Positions 1 to 7,779 of a DNA stretch of 20,794 nt are shown here, piece after piece. This DNA comes from Candidatus Magasanikiibacteriota bacterium (GTDB lineage: Bacteria > Patescibacteriota > Patescibacteriia > Magasanikbacterales > UBA922). Where the stretch lies: contig JACRPD010000026.1 of assembly GCA_016214105.1 (NCBI GenBank), positions 17,666 to 38,459 of the forward strand, written 5' to 3'. The position numbers and the translations under genes are program-made. The notes beneath the pieces are model-generated. The model was not told where the DNA came from, did not search any database, and saw only the letters and a list, made by a program, of their open reading frames with translations. Position 1 is the stretch's first letter. Each line of letters starts with the position of its first letter.

Positions 1-1
1 G

Positions 2-523
2 TTTAGCAAAGCGATTGAGCATCTGAAGCATGACATTTCTTCTTTGCGCACGGGGCGGGCAACGCCGGCGTTGGTTGAAGATGTTCAAGTGGAGGCCTAC
101 GGAGTGAAACAGCCGCTCAAAGCCGTCGCGTCAATTTCAGTTCAAGACGCCAAGACGCTGGTTGTGAGCCCGTGGGACAAAAGCGTTTTGCAGGCGGTTG
201 AATCAGCGATTCGGCTTTCTCCAATCGGCCTTAACCCTGTTAATGACGGCAAAATCATCCGTCTGCCTTTGCCGGAATTATCACAGGAGCGCCGGCAGGA
301 TTTGATTAAAGTCTTGCATCAAAAACTTGAAGCGTCTCGCGTTGCCGTGCGTCAAATCAGGGAAGATGTCCGCAAAGAGATTGATACGCGGGAAAAAAAT
401 AAAGAGATCAGCGAAGATGATAAATATAAATTTCAAGAGGACTTGGAAAAGTTGGTTAAAGAATTTAATGATAAAATAAAATTGGTGGGAGAGGATAAGG
501 AGAAGGAGATAAATACGATATAA
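2..523 (+). CDS. frr: Ribosome recycling factor, 5' end cut by window
   Basis: Ribosome recycling factor works with EF-G to split post-termination ribosomes into subunits in the cytoplasm. The reading frame is open from base 2, so the start lies upstream; the visible 173 codons cover almost all of a usual 185-residue protein. Family signatures are visible: the LRTGRATP stretch near the start, the hinge and beta domain with QDAKTLVV and SPWDKS, the IGLNPVNDGKIIRLPLP segment, and a charged C-terminal helix (QRRQDL-like, then KEISEDDKYKFQEDLEKL). It ends at TAA and is followed by a hairpin repeat and then an intrinsic terminator, so it closes its transcription unit. The base composition matches the rest of the window, unlike the next gene. 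Confidence 0.95.
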   Translation, partial: FSKAIEHLKHDISSLRTGRATPALVEDVQVEAYGVKQPLKAVASISVQDAKTLVVSPWDKSVLQAVESAIRLSPIGLNPVNDGKIIRLPLPELSQERRQDLIKVLHQKLEASRVAVRQIREDVRKEIDTREKNKEISEDDKYKFQEDLEKLVKEFNDKIKLVGEDKEKEINTI

Positions 524-583
524 GCCCACTAATACGACGACCACTAATTAACACAAATAAAAAAAGATGTTTATTCATATGTT

Positions 584-604
584 CCCTCTCCTCGTAGGAG
601 AGGG
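584..604. repeat. Isolated hairpin with CGT loop
   Basis: CCCTCTCCT, loop CGT, AGGAGAGGG form a perfect 9-bp stem, followed by a G-rich tail (gtagtggtgaggt). There is no T-run after it, so it is not a typical terminator. The layout (pyrimidine/purine stem, CGTAG-type apex, then a gaggt tail) resembles the two hairpins around the DUF559 gene at 11484-11975 and may be a solitary member of the same family. Confidence 0.7.
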
Positions 605-634
605 GTAGTGGTGAGGTCTCAACGAGAGTAATAA

Positions 635-664
635 AAAACCACTCATATTTCTATGAGCGGTTTT
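635..664. terminator. Bidirectional intrinsic terminator
   Basis: A 13-position stem (one A-C mismatch) with loop TTTC, with A-run on one side and T-run on the other. It can end frr on the + strand and the MFS gene on the - strand. Its reverse complement matches 2282-2311 at 28 of 30 positions. Confidence 0.8.
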
Positions 665-680
665 ATTTTATTTCGCAAGC

Positions 681-727
681 CCATCTCCCTTGAGCGATAA
701 ATCTTACCAATCAAGGGAGTTGGATGG
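681..727. repeat. Long stem-loop downstream of the MFS gene
   Basis: CTCCCTTGA (685-693) pairs with TCAAGGGAG (711-719), and CCATC (681-685) can extend the stem with GATGG (723-727). It has no adjacent T-run. It lies between the MFS stop codon and the terminator at 635-664. It may stabilise the mRNA 3' end or be a remnant of an insertion; its function is unknown. Confidence 0.5.
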
Positions 728-786
728 ACTTGCGGCGCATCCAACGAGTGGTTGGATGCGGTGTGGAAAGAACAAGTGTGGTTGGT

Positions 787-2136
787 CTAGTGCGTCACTT
801 CCCTCGGCATCTCGTTCCAGATGCGGGTCATCAGGATGGCGCCGATGATGGAGAATGGGATAATGCAGAAGACCCAGACCGAAGCGTTGACGGGGTTGTA
901 ATTAGCGACGTATGGGACACCGTCCCAGCCATAGGTCTTTAGTACCCAGCCGAGACCGAAGCCGGTCAATCCGCTGGCAAGGTACTGAACACCATCCAGC
1001 ATGCCGGTAGCCGTCGCCGTCGCCTTGCGTCCTCCGAAATCCATACTTGCGGTTCCAGAGAGCATGCCGTGAATGCCGAAGATGAACATGCAGCAGAAGC
1101 CCACCAGGAACGCGGCTGCGGTTGGCCCTGGCGCGAAGCCGAGCAAGAACAAGGCAGGCACCTGGCAGGCGTAGAAGATGCATGCCACGGGCGGACGACG
1201 CGAATCGAACAGTTTGTCTGATAGCCAGCCGCAGGAAAGCGCGCCGATGATGCCGCCGAGGGTGATACCGATTCCGCCCCACGCGAACAAAGCCGTTCCT
1301 TTGCCGATGTGGTGGACTTCTTGCATGTATTCGGTGTAATAGAGCAGTAGTCCTTGGCGGACGAAACCGGTGCAGAATTCGGCCGCGATTAGGAACAGCA
1401 TGACACGGCTGGTCATACGTCCCCAGAGATATCCCCAATTCACAGGCGTCTTGTCGTGATGGGTGCCATCACCGACGTCCATGTCGGCGTACCCGGCATG
1501 GCTTGGGCGATTGCGGAGCAGGAAGCACTCAATGATGAACATTGCGCCGATCACCATTGATGGGAAGATGAACACCCAGTACCAGCTGAAGTGGGACAGG
1601 ATCCAGCCGCCGATGGTGTAGGCCAATGAGTAGCCTACCGATATCATGCTACCGAACCATCCGCCGAGAATTCCACGCTCTTTGACATGAAACCAGCTGG
1701 AATTGACCTTGGTGACAGACAGCGCGCCCCAGCTCTGGAAGTACATGTTCACCGCGTAGAGCAGTGACATTCCGACCAACACCTTGGTGCACCAGCCGTT
1801 GAGGAACAGGAGGCCGATGAGGAGGTTGAGCGCGACTGTGCCAGCCGCGCCGATCAGCATGCCCCTGCGGCCGCCGAGCCAATCAGCGAGCGGGCCGTTG
1901 ACCATGCACGACAGAGCGTAGGTCCAGAACCCGGCAGTAGCGATGATGCCCATCTGCGCTTTGTCCAGATGGAACATGTTTCCCATGTCGCCCTTAACCA
2001 CGTTGAAGTTGTAGCGGCCCATGTAGAAAGTTGCGTAGGTCAGCGCGAGCGGGAACCAGTTGAAGAACCTTCTCCATTTGAACTTCCTGGAGTGTTGCGG
2101 TACTTTTGTGTCTGGTATGAAAAGAGCAGTACTCAT
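787..2136 (-). CDS. MFS transporter, organophosphate:Pi antiporter (GlpT/UhpT-like)
   Basis: A 449-residue polytopic inner-membrane protein with about 12 hydrophobic helices. The N-terminal FPLALTYATFYMGRYNFNVVKGD region carries the Y-x-x-R-x-N signature of the OPA family, with R41 matching the phosphate-binding arginine of GlpT. A central hydrophilic loop (about 208-230) separates two six-helix halves. Family members exchange glycerol-3-phosphate or hexose-phosphates for phosphate; the substrate here cannot be read from sequence. It would suit a cell with little biosynthesis. The gene is plainly GC-richer than its neighbours, has a near-consensus Shine-Dalgarno (AGGAGG, 5 nt from ATG) that no other gene here shows, and sits between inverted copies of one terminator. 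These point to recent acquisition, or less likely an assembly chimera. Confidence 0.88.
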   Translation of the reverse strand: MSTALFIPDTKVPQHSRKFKWRRFFNWFPLALTYATFYMGRYNFNVVKGDMGNMFHLDKAQMGIIATAGFWTYALSCMVNGPLADWLGGRRGMLIGAAGTVALNLLIGLLFLNGWCTKVLVGMSLLYAVNMYFQSWGALSVTKVNSSWFHVKERGILGGWFGSMISVGYSLAYTIGGWILSHFSWYWVFIFPSMVIGAMFIIECFLLRNRPSHAGYADMDVGDGTHHDKTPVNWGYLWGRMTSRVMLFLIAAEFCTGFVRQGLLLYYTEYMQEVHHIGKGTALFAWGGIGITLGGIIGALSCGWLSDKLFDSRRPPVACIFYACQVPALFLLGFAPGPTAAAFLVGFCCMFIFGIHGMLSGTASMDFGGRKATATATGMLDGVQYLASGLTGFGLGWVLKTYGWDGVPYVANYNPVNASVWVFCIIPFSIIGAILMTRIWNEMPREVTH

Positions 2137-2141
2137 TTGTC

Positions 2142-2190
2142 CCTCCTAAAACCTCTGGCACAGGTTTGAATTGACCGAAACCTATCGGTC
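2142..2190 (-). promoter_or_regulatory. MFS leader: strong RBS and two small palindromes
   Basis: On the - strand AGGAGG (2142-2147) lies 5 nt before the ATG. Upstream are AACCT/AGGTT (2150-2154 with 2162-2166) and GACCGA/TCGGTC (2173-2178 with 2185-2190). The palindromes could be operators or leader hairpins. I could not place a convincing promoter. Confidence 0.5.
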
Positions 2191-2281
2191 GCTTCTTGCC
2201 CATGCTTGAATCCGAACATTGGTCTGAATTAAAGCTAACATTTACTGGTAATTTATTCAAGGGTGGCGGTGTGCATAACAA

Positions 2282-2314
2282 AAAACCGCTCATAGAAATG
2301 TGAGCGGTTTTTTT
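2282..2314. terminator. Bidirectional intrinsic terminator, twin of 635-664
   Basis: AAAACCGCTCATA and its complement close on a GAAA loop, with TTTTTTT after it on the + strand and the A-run giving a T-run on the - strand. It can end the unknown gene at 2389-2730. It is the inverted partner of 635-664, so the MFS gene is bracketed by both. Confidence 0.8.
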
Positions 2315-2388
2315 GTGAACTTTACCAGGACAAGTGGCAAATTTTTGTAGTGGAGCTAATATCAATATTACATCCAAATGTATGACGT

Positions 2389-2730
2389 TTAAATCTCAAG
2401 AAGTGTTCCGACAATTTTGTTTGTTTCGGGGTCATTTTCATTAATTTTAGAAATACGATCAAAAGTTTGCGCCTTTGCTATAGCAATAAATTTTATATAT
2501 AAATTTTGTGCTTGCTCTGAAGTTAGCGGTTTATTTCCATCTACAAAACCTCGGTATCCACCGCCGCTATTTGTTAATTGGACTTGATGACCTTCTACTA
2601 ATCCATGAAAACCATTTCCTTGATCTTCTAAAAATAACTGACAATGTTCTGCAGTAGCCCTTTGCTCTGGAGTCAAATCTTTAAAATAATCTCTAAATAA
2701 TTTCTGGTGTTCATGCCCGTTTTCTGTCAT
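2389..2730 (-). CDS. Small hypothetical protein
   Basis: A 113-residue acidic, soluble protein that I do not recognise. It has an amphipathic start (HEHQKLFRDYFKDLTPEQRATAEHCQLFL), a glycine-rich middle (residues about 36-65, with repeated GF-x-G-x-V-x-G-like turns: GFHGLVEG and GYRGFVDG), and a helical C-terminus. The two GF(H/V)G-type turns suggest a small internal duplication or beta-hairpin pair. No signal peptide or membrane segment is seen. There is no Shine-Dalgarno, as for most genes here. It lies between tRNA-Lys and a terminator, so it may be transcribed with the tRNA. Coding potential is supported by a clean frame in a region with no other candidate. Confidence 0.6.
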   Translation of the reverse strand: MTENGHEHQKLFRDYFKDLTPEQRATAEHCQLFLEDQGNGFHGLVEGHQVQLTNSGGGYRGFVDGNKPLTSEQAQNLYIKFIAIAKAQTFDRISKINENDPETNKIVGTLLEI

Positions 2731-2754
2731 AAATGTGAAATTAAAATTTATCAG

Positions 2755-2828
2755 TGACCCGGCTGGGATTCGAACCCAGGACCATTTGCTTAAAAGGCAA
2801 CTGCTCTACCAGGCTGAGCTACCGGGCC
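2755..2828 (-). tRNA. tRNA-Lys(TTT)
   Basis: A complete cloverleaf reads on the - strand: acceptor GGCCCGG with CCGGGTC (one G-U pair), D-arm GCTC/GAGC, anticodon loop CTTTTAA giving anticodon TTT, and T-arm CTGGG-TTCGAAT-CCCAG. The discriminator is A and CCA is not encoded. The first anticodon-stem pair is a G-A mismatch. Confidence 0.95.
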
Positions 2829-2849
2829 ATTAACAAAAATAACGCGTAT

Positions 2850-2878
2850 ATGATATAGCGTTTTTGAAAAAATGTCAA
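2850..2878 (-). promoter_or_regulatory. Sigma-70-type promoter for tRNA-Lys
   Basis: On the - strand TTGACA (2873-2878) is 17 nt from TATCAT (2850-2855), about 20 nt before the tRNA 5' end. The -35 box is perfect. Confidence 0.7.
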
Positions 2879-2976
2879 ACAGCCTGCGCAAGATGACATA
2901 CATATTATAGACATATGGGTGGTTTTTATTTTCTTGGTGTAAATAGTCAATGTTGTATCAACAATTATTTAAACAC

Positions 2977-4218
2977 TCAATTACCAATCAGCCATTTCCA
3001 TAATGGCTTGACTTCAATTACACCCCCCTTTTGTTTTATCGTTTTTTCTTGATTAGTTGTTAAGATTAGTCCTTTCTTAAGATGATTGGTCTTTATCGCT
3101 TCCAATAGTCCGCCCATCTCTCTTTCTCGGTTTTCATTTCCTAAGTGGGCCGTGACTTGAACGGCCGTGGTTATTTTGTTTTTTTCTTTTATCAGAAAAT
3201 CACATTCTTTTTTGTTTTTAAAATAATAAATTTCACAGCCGCGCCGTTTTAGTTCAATAAACACCAAGTTTTCCAATAATCGTCCCTTGTCTTCAGATAC
3301 GGAAAAAGCAATTTCATTGCGCAGGCCGTTGTCAATCACGAAGACCTTTTTGTTGGAAATAAATTGTTTTTTGAGCGAATAATCGTATTTCATCAATTCA
3401 AAAATCAAATAGGCCTCGGTCATAAAGCTGATATGTTTGCGCACCGACATTGGACTTTTATAGCCCAATTTTTTTTTCAATCCGTTATAGCTGATTTCCT
3501 TGCCAACATTGGAGAAAAGGTAAGCCGCCAATTGCTGGAATAATTTGGTTTCTCTGATTTTAAATCTGGCGATTAGATCTTTATATAGAACATCTTCATA
3601 AATTCTTTTTAAGAATTCTTTTTCTTGGTATTTTATCGCTTCGGGAAATCCGCCGCCAGCCAGATATTCATCAAAGTTTTTTAATAATGTCGCTTGTCCG
3701 GCTGAAGAACGGCTGTCAGGGTTGATATTCTTGTAGGTAAGAAATTCTCGGAAAGAAAACGGGTAAAGTTCAATCTTAAAATAGCGGCCGGTTAAATGAG
3801 TGCCCAATTCCGAGCTAAGAAGTTTGGCGTTTGAGCCGGTGATGAAGATTTTGTATCCCTCTTCATAGAGACGGCGCGCGAATCTCTCCCAGCCGATTAC
3901 ATTTTGCGCTTCGTCAATAAAAATCACATTGGCTTTACGTGATTTTTTGAAGGCAATCATTAAATTAGAAAAATCGTCAACTGTAAAGTTGATTAATCGC
4001 TCATCGTCAAAAGTGATGTAATAAAAGTCGGGGAAGCGGGCGGAGAACTGCTTCAGCAGGGTGGATTTCCCGCTGCGACGGATGCCGGAGATGGCGGTTA
4101 TTTGTTTGGTTTTGAGGTATTTAGAAAAGTTCAGCTCTCTGGCGATGCCCGGATCTTTGGCTTCAAAATTTTTCTTTTGATCAGCAATGATTTGTTCCAG
4201 CGAATTTAGTTCTATCAT
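2977..4218 (-). CDS. AAA-type ATPase with DUF4143 (nuclease-like) C-terminal domain
   Basis: A 413-residue soluble protein of the common AAA_14/DUF4143 family. It has Walker A GIRRSGKST (45-53), Walker B VIFIDEAQN (98-106), the TGSN sensor (127-130) and the LTGRYFKIELYPFSFREFL signature (142-160). The C-terminal domain has the PD-(D/E)xK-like pattern E316...ECD340F...VQV355. These are widespread in reduced and archaeal genomes; their role is not settled, with proposals including defence or toxin-like activity. The ATG directly abuts a palindrome at 4219-4231, with a longer one at 4247-4267, so transcription is probably tightly repressed and the mRNA nearly leaderless. It is divergent from the P-type ATPase gene. 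Confidence 0.9.
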   Translation of the reverse strand: MIELNSLEQIIADQKKNFEAKDPGIARELNFSKYLKTKQITAISGIRRSGKSTLLKQFSARFPDFYYITFDDERLINFTVDDFSNLMIAFKKSRKANVIFIDEAQNVIGWERFARRLYEEGYKIFITGSNAKLLSSELGTHLTGRYFKIELYPFSFREFLTYKNINPDSRSSAGQATLLKNFDEYLAGGGFPEAIKYQEKEFLKRIYEDVLYKDLIARFKIRETKLFQQLAAYLFSNVGKEISYNGLKKKLGYKSPMSVRKHISFMTEAYLIFELMKYDYSLKKQFISNKKVFVIDNGLRNEIAFSVSEDKGRLLENLVFIELKRRGCEIYYFKNKKECDFLIKEKNKITTAVQVTAHLGNENREREMGGLLEAIKTNHLKKGLILTTNQEKTIKQKGGVIEVKPLWKWLIGN

Positions 4219-4267
4219 ATATTACTAATATGGGTTTAAAAGTAATCTATATATTACTAATATATAG
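4219..4267. promoter_or_regulatory. Twin palindromic operators at the DUF4143 ATPase start
   Basis: ATATTA-C-TAATAT (4219-4231) is a perfect 6+1+6 palindrome touching the start codon at 4216-4218. The same core recurs at 4251-4263 inside a longer perfect palindrome, arms CTATATATTA and TAATATATAG around a central C (4247-4267). The centres are 32 bp apart, about three helical turns, so dimers would bind on one face. Confidence 0.7.
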
Positions 4268-4371
4268 TAAGGAGGTCGGGTTGTCAAGATAGTTATCCAC
4301 ACATTGGTCGGTGGTTGGGGGGAAGGATAACGTAATGGATTTTTGTTTTTCCCCGCTTTCATTTTTCCCTT

Positions 4372-4385
4372 TATAATGTTATAAT
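4372..4385 (+). promoter_or_regulatory. Two -10 boxes close to the P-type ATPase start
   Basis: TATAAT occurs at 4372-4377 and 4380-4385. The second ends 9 nt before the ATG at 4395, so the transcript would start within a few bases of the start codon. No good -35 box is seen. Confidence 0.55.
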
Positions 4386-4394
4386 TTTCGTGTT

Positions 4395-7070
4395 ATGCCC
4401 TCTTATCATTCCCAAACAATCGAGCAAGTTTTTGCTGAATTAAAGACGAATTTGGACGGTTTATCAATGGCGGAAGTTGAAAAAAGATTGAAAGAACACG
4501 GGCCGAATGTTCTTCCCAAGGCGCGGGAGAGGATAACGCGATTGAAGATTTTTTTTAACCAGTGGAGAAGTCCGTTGCTTTTGATATTGCTGGTGGCCGG
4601 CGTTGTAAGCGGAATTCTGGGGGAATATGTTGATACGATAGTTATTTTATTGACCGCGTTTTTGAACGCCGCGATCGGATTTTTACAGGAGAACAAGGCC
4701 AATCGCGCGTTGGAAAAATTGCGGCAGATGGTTGAATATTACGCGGTGGTGTCGCGTGAAGGCAAGAAATTGCGGATTAAAAGCGAGGAAATCGCGCCCG
4801 GCGATATTTTGTTTTTGGAAGCCGGGGACAAAGTTCAAGCGGACGGACGGATAATCCAGGCGGCTGAATTTTTAATCAATGAAGCGGCTTTGACCGGCGA
4901 ATCAGAGCCAGTGAAGAAACACACCGGCGAACTGAAGGACGGCGCGGTTGTAGGCGACAGGTTTAACATGGTTTATCGCGGAACAACCGTGGCTAGCGGC
5001 AAGGCGAAGCTCGTTGTCACCGCGACGGGAAGAGATACGGAAATCGGCAAAATCGCAACCTTGGTTAAAGAGACCGGCGATGAAAAGACGCCTCTACAGA
5101 TTCAACTTAAAAAAATAGGGCGAGTCATCGGCTTAATTGTGCTTTTGGTGTCGGCCGGGGTTTTCGCGTTGGGCGTGTTGAGCAATGTCGGGCATTATGG
5201 TTTTTGGGAGATGTTTGAAACCGCGGTGGCCGTGGCTGTGGCAGCTGTTCCGGAGGGATTGGTGATTTCTTTGACCATGATTTTAACCGTCGGGATGCAG
5301 CAGATTTTAAAACGGCGCGCGCTGGTGAGGAAATTGATGGCAGCGGAGACACTCGGTTCTGTCAGTGTCATCTGCACTGACAAGACCGGCACTTTGACTG
5401 AAGGCAAGATGCTGGTGACGCGCGTGATTACCGCTCGCGACGATTTAAATTTCGCGGAGTTGAATGTGTTGGGTATTAATGACGAGACACGTCATCCGGA
5501 CGCTTTTTTGTCTCTGCGTATAGCGGTGTTATGCAATGACGGCGTCTTGCAGAATCCGGAGGAAGAAGAGAAGGACTGGCGTTTGGTCGGCGATAGCACG
5601 GATGCCGGTTTAGTTCATACCGGGATGAAAGTCGGTTTAGAAAAACATCATTTGGATAAGGCCATCAGGAGGATCGCGGAGATTCCTTTCAACAGCCATA
5701 GGAAGTTTATGGCGACTTTGCATCGCATTGACCATGAATCAATGATTTATGTTAAAGGGGCGGGGGAGAAGATTTTTCCGTTTTGCGGTTATTATGAAGA
5801 GGCGGGGACTGCAGAAAAGTTTAGCAGGCAACAATTAGCTCGGTTTAAAGACGAAGAAGAAAAGTTGACCAGTCAGGGTTTGCGCGTGCTCGCCGTCGCC
5901 TACAAGATGGAACGCGCTCCGCGTTCTGAATTGCGTGAGAATGATTTGAATGATTTGGTGTTTGTCGGCTTGGTCGCGCTGTCAGATCCATTGCGCGCTG
6001 ATGTTAAAGAGGCGATCGCGTTAACCAGACAAGCCGGCATCAGGACGGTAATCATCACCGGCGATCACCGCCGCACTGCGCAGTCAATCGCGCGCGAATT
6101 GGATTTGCGTTGCGATGACGGGCAGGTGGTAGACGGCGCGCGACTGGAAGAGTTAAGCGACGAACAGCTTCAAGAGACGGTTAAAGGCGCGTGCGTTTTT
6201 GCCCGCGTTGACCCCAAGCATAAAATCAGAATAGTTAGAGCACTGCGGGCTAACGGCGAGGTGGTAGCCATGACTGGCGACGGGGTTAATGACGCGCCGG
6301 CGTTAAAGGGCGCTGATATCGGCGTGGCGTTGGGGTCGGGCACTGATGTGGCGAAAGAAATCTCTGACATTGTTTTGCTGAATGATGATTTTTCCACGAT
6401 TGTCGCGGCAGTTGAAGAGGGGCGGGGCATTTATCAGAATATCAAGAAAGTCATATTATATCTGCTTGTGGGCAGTATGACTGAAGTGGTGTTAATCGCC
6501 GGCAGTATTATCGCAGGTCTGCCGCTGGCGATTTTACCAGTGCAGATTTTGTGGACAAATTTAGTGCAGGAGACGTTTCCGGCGCTGGCTCTGCCTTTTG
6601 ATAGAGGCGATGGAGAAAATATGAGCGATCCGCCGCGCAGGAAGGCCGCTTTTCTTATTGATGGGGAAATGAAAGCGATATTGTTAATGATGATGCTGGT
6701 GTCTAACGCGGTGTTGTTTATTATATTTTTGTATTTTTATCACACTACGCGAGACATCGCTCTGGCCCGCACCATTATGTTTGCCGGGTTGGGGGTGCAT
6801 ACGTTATTATATATTTACGCGGTGCGCAGTCTGCGCCGCCAGATTTGGGCTATCAACCCGTTCAGCAATAAATATCTGACAGGCGCTGTTTTGTTAAGCT
6901 GGGCGCTGTTGATTTGCGCGGTTTATTTTCCGCCATTGCAATTTTTGTTGCGGACAGTTGATTTGGGATTAAAGCATTGGGGTGTGTTAGTGGCGTCCGG
7001 TTTATTGAACGTGGTTTTGATTGAAGCGGTGAAGTTTAGGTTTTTGATTAATAAAACATGTAACATTTAA
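4395..7070 (+). CDS. P-type cation-transporting ATPase (P2, calcium-type)
   Basis: An 891-residue integral membrane pump that uses ATP to move a cation, by family probably Ca2+ out of the cell. Visible parts in order: N-terminal cation-ATPase domain (residues about 1-60), TGES (167-170) in the actuator domain, PEGL in M4 (286-289), phosphorylation site D329 in DKTGTLTEGKM, TGD-H near residue 555, and the hinge TGDGVND (627-633), then the C-terminal membrane helices. Transport residues differ from SERCA: by my hand alignment M5 has S694-M-T-E697 where SERCA has N768..E771, and M6 has N722-L-V-Q-E726 where SERCA has N-L-V-T-D. Ion specificity is therefore uncertain. There is no Shine-Dalgarno. 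The next gene starts 11 nt downstream and is probably co-transcribed. Confidence 0.93.
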   Translation: MPSYHSQTIEQVFAELKTNLDGLSMAEVEKRLKEHGPNVLPKARERITRLKIFFNQWRSPLLLILLVAGVVSGILGEYVDTIVILLTAFLNAAIGFLQENKANRALEKLRQMVEYYAVVSREGKKLRIKSEEIAPGDILFLEAGDKVQADGRIIQAAEFLINEAALTGESEPVKKHTGELKDGAVVGDRFNMVYRGTTVASGKAKLVVTATGRDTEIGKIATLVKETGDEKTPLQIQLKKIGRVIGLIVLLVSAGVFALGVLSNVGHYGFWEMFETAVAVAVAAVPEGLVISLTMILTVGMQQILKRRALVRKLMAAETLGSVSVICTDKTGTLTEGKMLVTRVITARDDLNFAELNVLGINDETRHPDAFLSLRIAVLCNDGVLQNPEEEEKDWRLVGDSTDAGLVHTGMKVGLEKHHLDKAIRRIAEIPFNSHRKFMATLHRIDHESMIYVKGAGEKIFPFCGYYEEAGTAEKFSRQQLARFKDEEEKLTSQGLRVLAVAYKMERAPRSELRENDLNDLVFVGLVALSDPLRADVKEAIALTRQAGIRTVIITGDHRRTAQSIARELDLRCDDGQVVDGARLEELSDEQLQETVKGACVFARVDPKHKIRIVRALRANGEVVAMTGDGVNDAPALKGADIGVALGSGTDVAKEISDIVLLNDDFSTIVAAVEEGRGIYQNIKKVILYLLVGSMTEVVLIAGSIIAGLPLAILPVQILWTNLVQETFPALALPFDRGDGENMSDPPRRKAAFLIDGEMKAILLMMMLVSNAVLFIIFLYFYHTTRDIALARTIMFAGLGVHTLLYIYAVRSLRRQIWAINPFSNKYLTGAVLLSWALLICAVYFPPLQFLLRTVDLGLKHWGVLVASGLLNVVLIEAVKFRFLINKTCNI

Positions 7071-7081
7071 GTTTAATTTTT

Positions 7082-7654
7082 ATGCTCAACACCAAATATC
7101 TCGGGAAACTGCGCCAGAACCTTCACGCTTACGCCAGCCAGCGGATGGAGGTAATTAACAAATCAAACGAGGCGTTGCACCACGCCAAGCGGGCGATTTT
7201 TGCTTTGCATCGCGACAATGTGGTGGAGGCAAAAGAGAAGTTGGAACAAGCGGAAGGCATATTATCCGGTTTGCATAAAACATATCAGAAAGATAACAAA
7301 ATGATGCACGAGGGCGCGTTTTTGGCCGCTCTAGAAGAATATGTTGAGGCAAAATTGTTTTTTGATTTTGTCACCAGCGGGAAAATCGGCGAGATAAAAA
7401 TCTTCGCGGTTGACGGCGAGGTCTATCTGGCCGGCTTGTGCGATGTGCCGGGTGAATTGTATCGTTTCGCCATTAAAGCCGCTACCGAACACGACATTAA
7501 AACAGTCAAAAAATGCAATGGCATGGCGCAAGAAATTATCGGGGAGTTGATTGAATTTAATTTGACCAGTTATCTGCGCACGAAATTTGACCAAGCCAAG
7601 CAATCCGCGCATCGGTTGGAGCAAGTGGTGTATGAGGTGAGTTTGAGAGAGTGA
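7082..7654 (+). CDS. Translin family protein (C3PO/TRAX-like)
   Basis: A 190-residue all-helical protein. The EEYVEAKLFFDF (85-96) and YLAGLCDVPGELYR (115-128) segments match translin/TRAX signatures. In human TRAX, the catalytic residues of the C3PO RNase are E126, E129, D193 and E197; here E86 and E89 (same spacing) and D121 and E125 (same spacing) are all present, so the protein may be a metal-dependent RNase rather than only a binder. Translin relatives occur in archaea and some CPR bacteria and form octameric shells. The gene follows the P-type ATPase at 11 nt with no Shine-Dalgarno, implying an operon, though no functional link is obvious. Confidence 0.82.
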   Translation: MLNTKYLGKLRQNLHAYASQRMEVINKSNEALHHAKRAIFALHRDNVVEAKEKLEQAEGILSGLHKTYQKDNKMMHEGAFLAALEEYVEAKLFFDFVTSGKIGEIKIFAVDGEVYLAGLCDVPGELYRFAIKAATEHDIKTVKKCNGMAQEIIGELIEFNLTSYLRTKFDQAKQSAHRLEQVVYEVSLRE

Positions 7655-7669
7655 CCACTGAATTGTCCC

Positions 7670-7745
7670 ATTGTCCCATTGTTAAATTGCTAAATTGTTA
7701 TCACCTGTCACCTATCACCTATCATTTATCATCCGTCATTCATTA
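7670..7745. repeat. Degenerate short tandem repeats
   Basis: Runs of attgtccc / attgttaa / attgctaa are followed by atcacct / gtcacct / atcacct / atcattt / atcatcc, about 7 bp apart. Related words recur at 10452-10478 and at 13415-13445 (attgttaa), so one simple-repeat style appears in three intergenic regions. No gene is seen here. Confidence 0.6.
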
Positions 7746-7761
7746 TGTTGGTTTTTTATGA

Positions 7762-7767
7762 TATAAT
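7762..7767 (+). promoter_or_regulatory. -10 box close to start codon
   Basis: TATAAT ends 12 nt before the ATG at 7780, implying a leader of about 5 nt. There is no recognisable -35 box. Confidence 0.55.
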
Positions 7768-7779
7768 TAAAGCACCAAT

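Noticed and set aside
902..1438. Long minus-strand open frame inside the MFS gene in another frame
   Set aside because: The arginine/histidine-rich product is typical of a shadow frame in GC-rich coding DNA; the MFS frame is clear.
1994..2377. Minus-strand frame of 127 codons over the MFS upstream region
   Set aside because: It runs across a terminator and overlaps the MFS start in another frame; no protein-like features.
7155..7352. Reading frames antisense to the translin and glycosyltransferase genes
   Set aside because: They are shadows of well-supported genes with no start context of their own.
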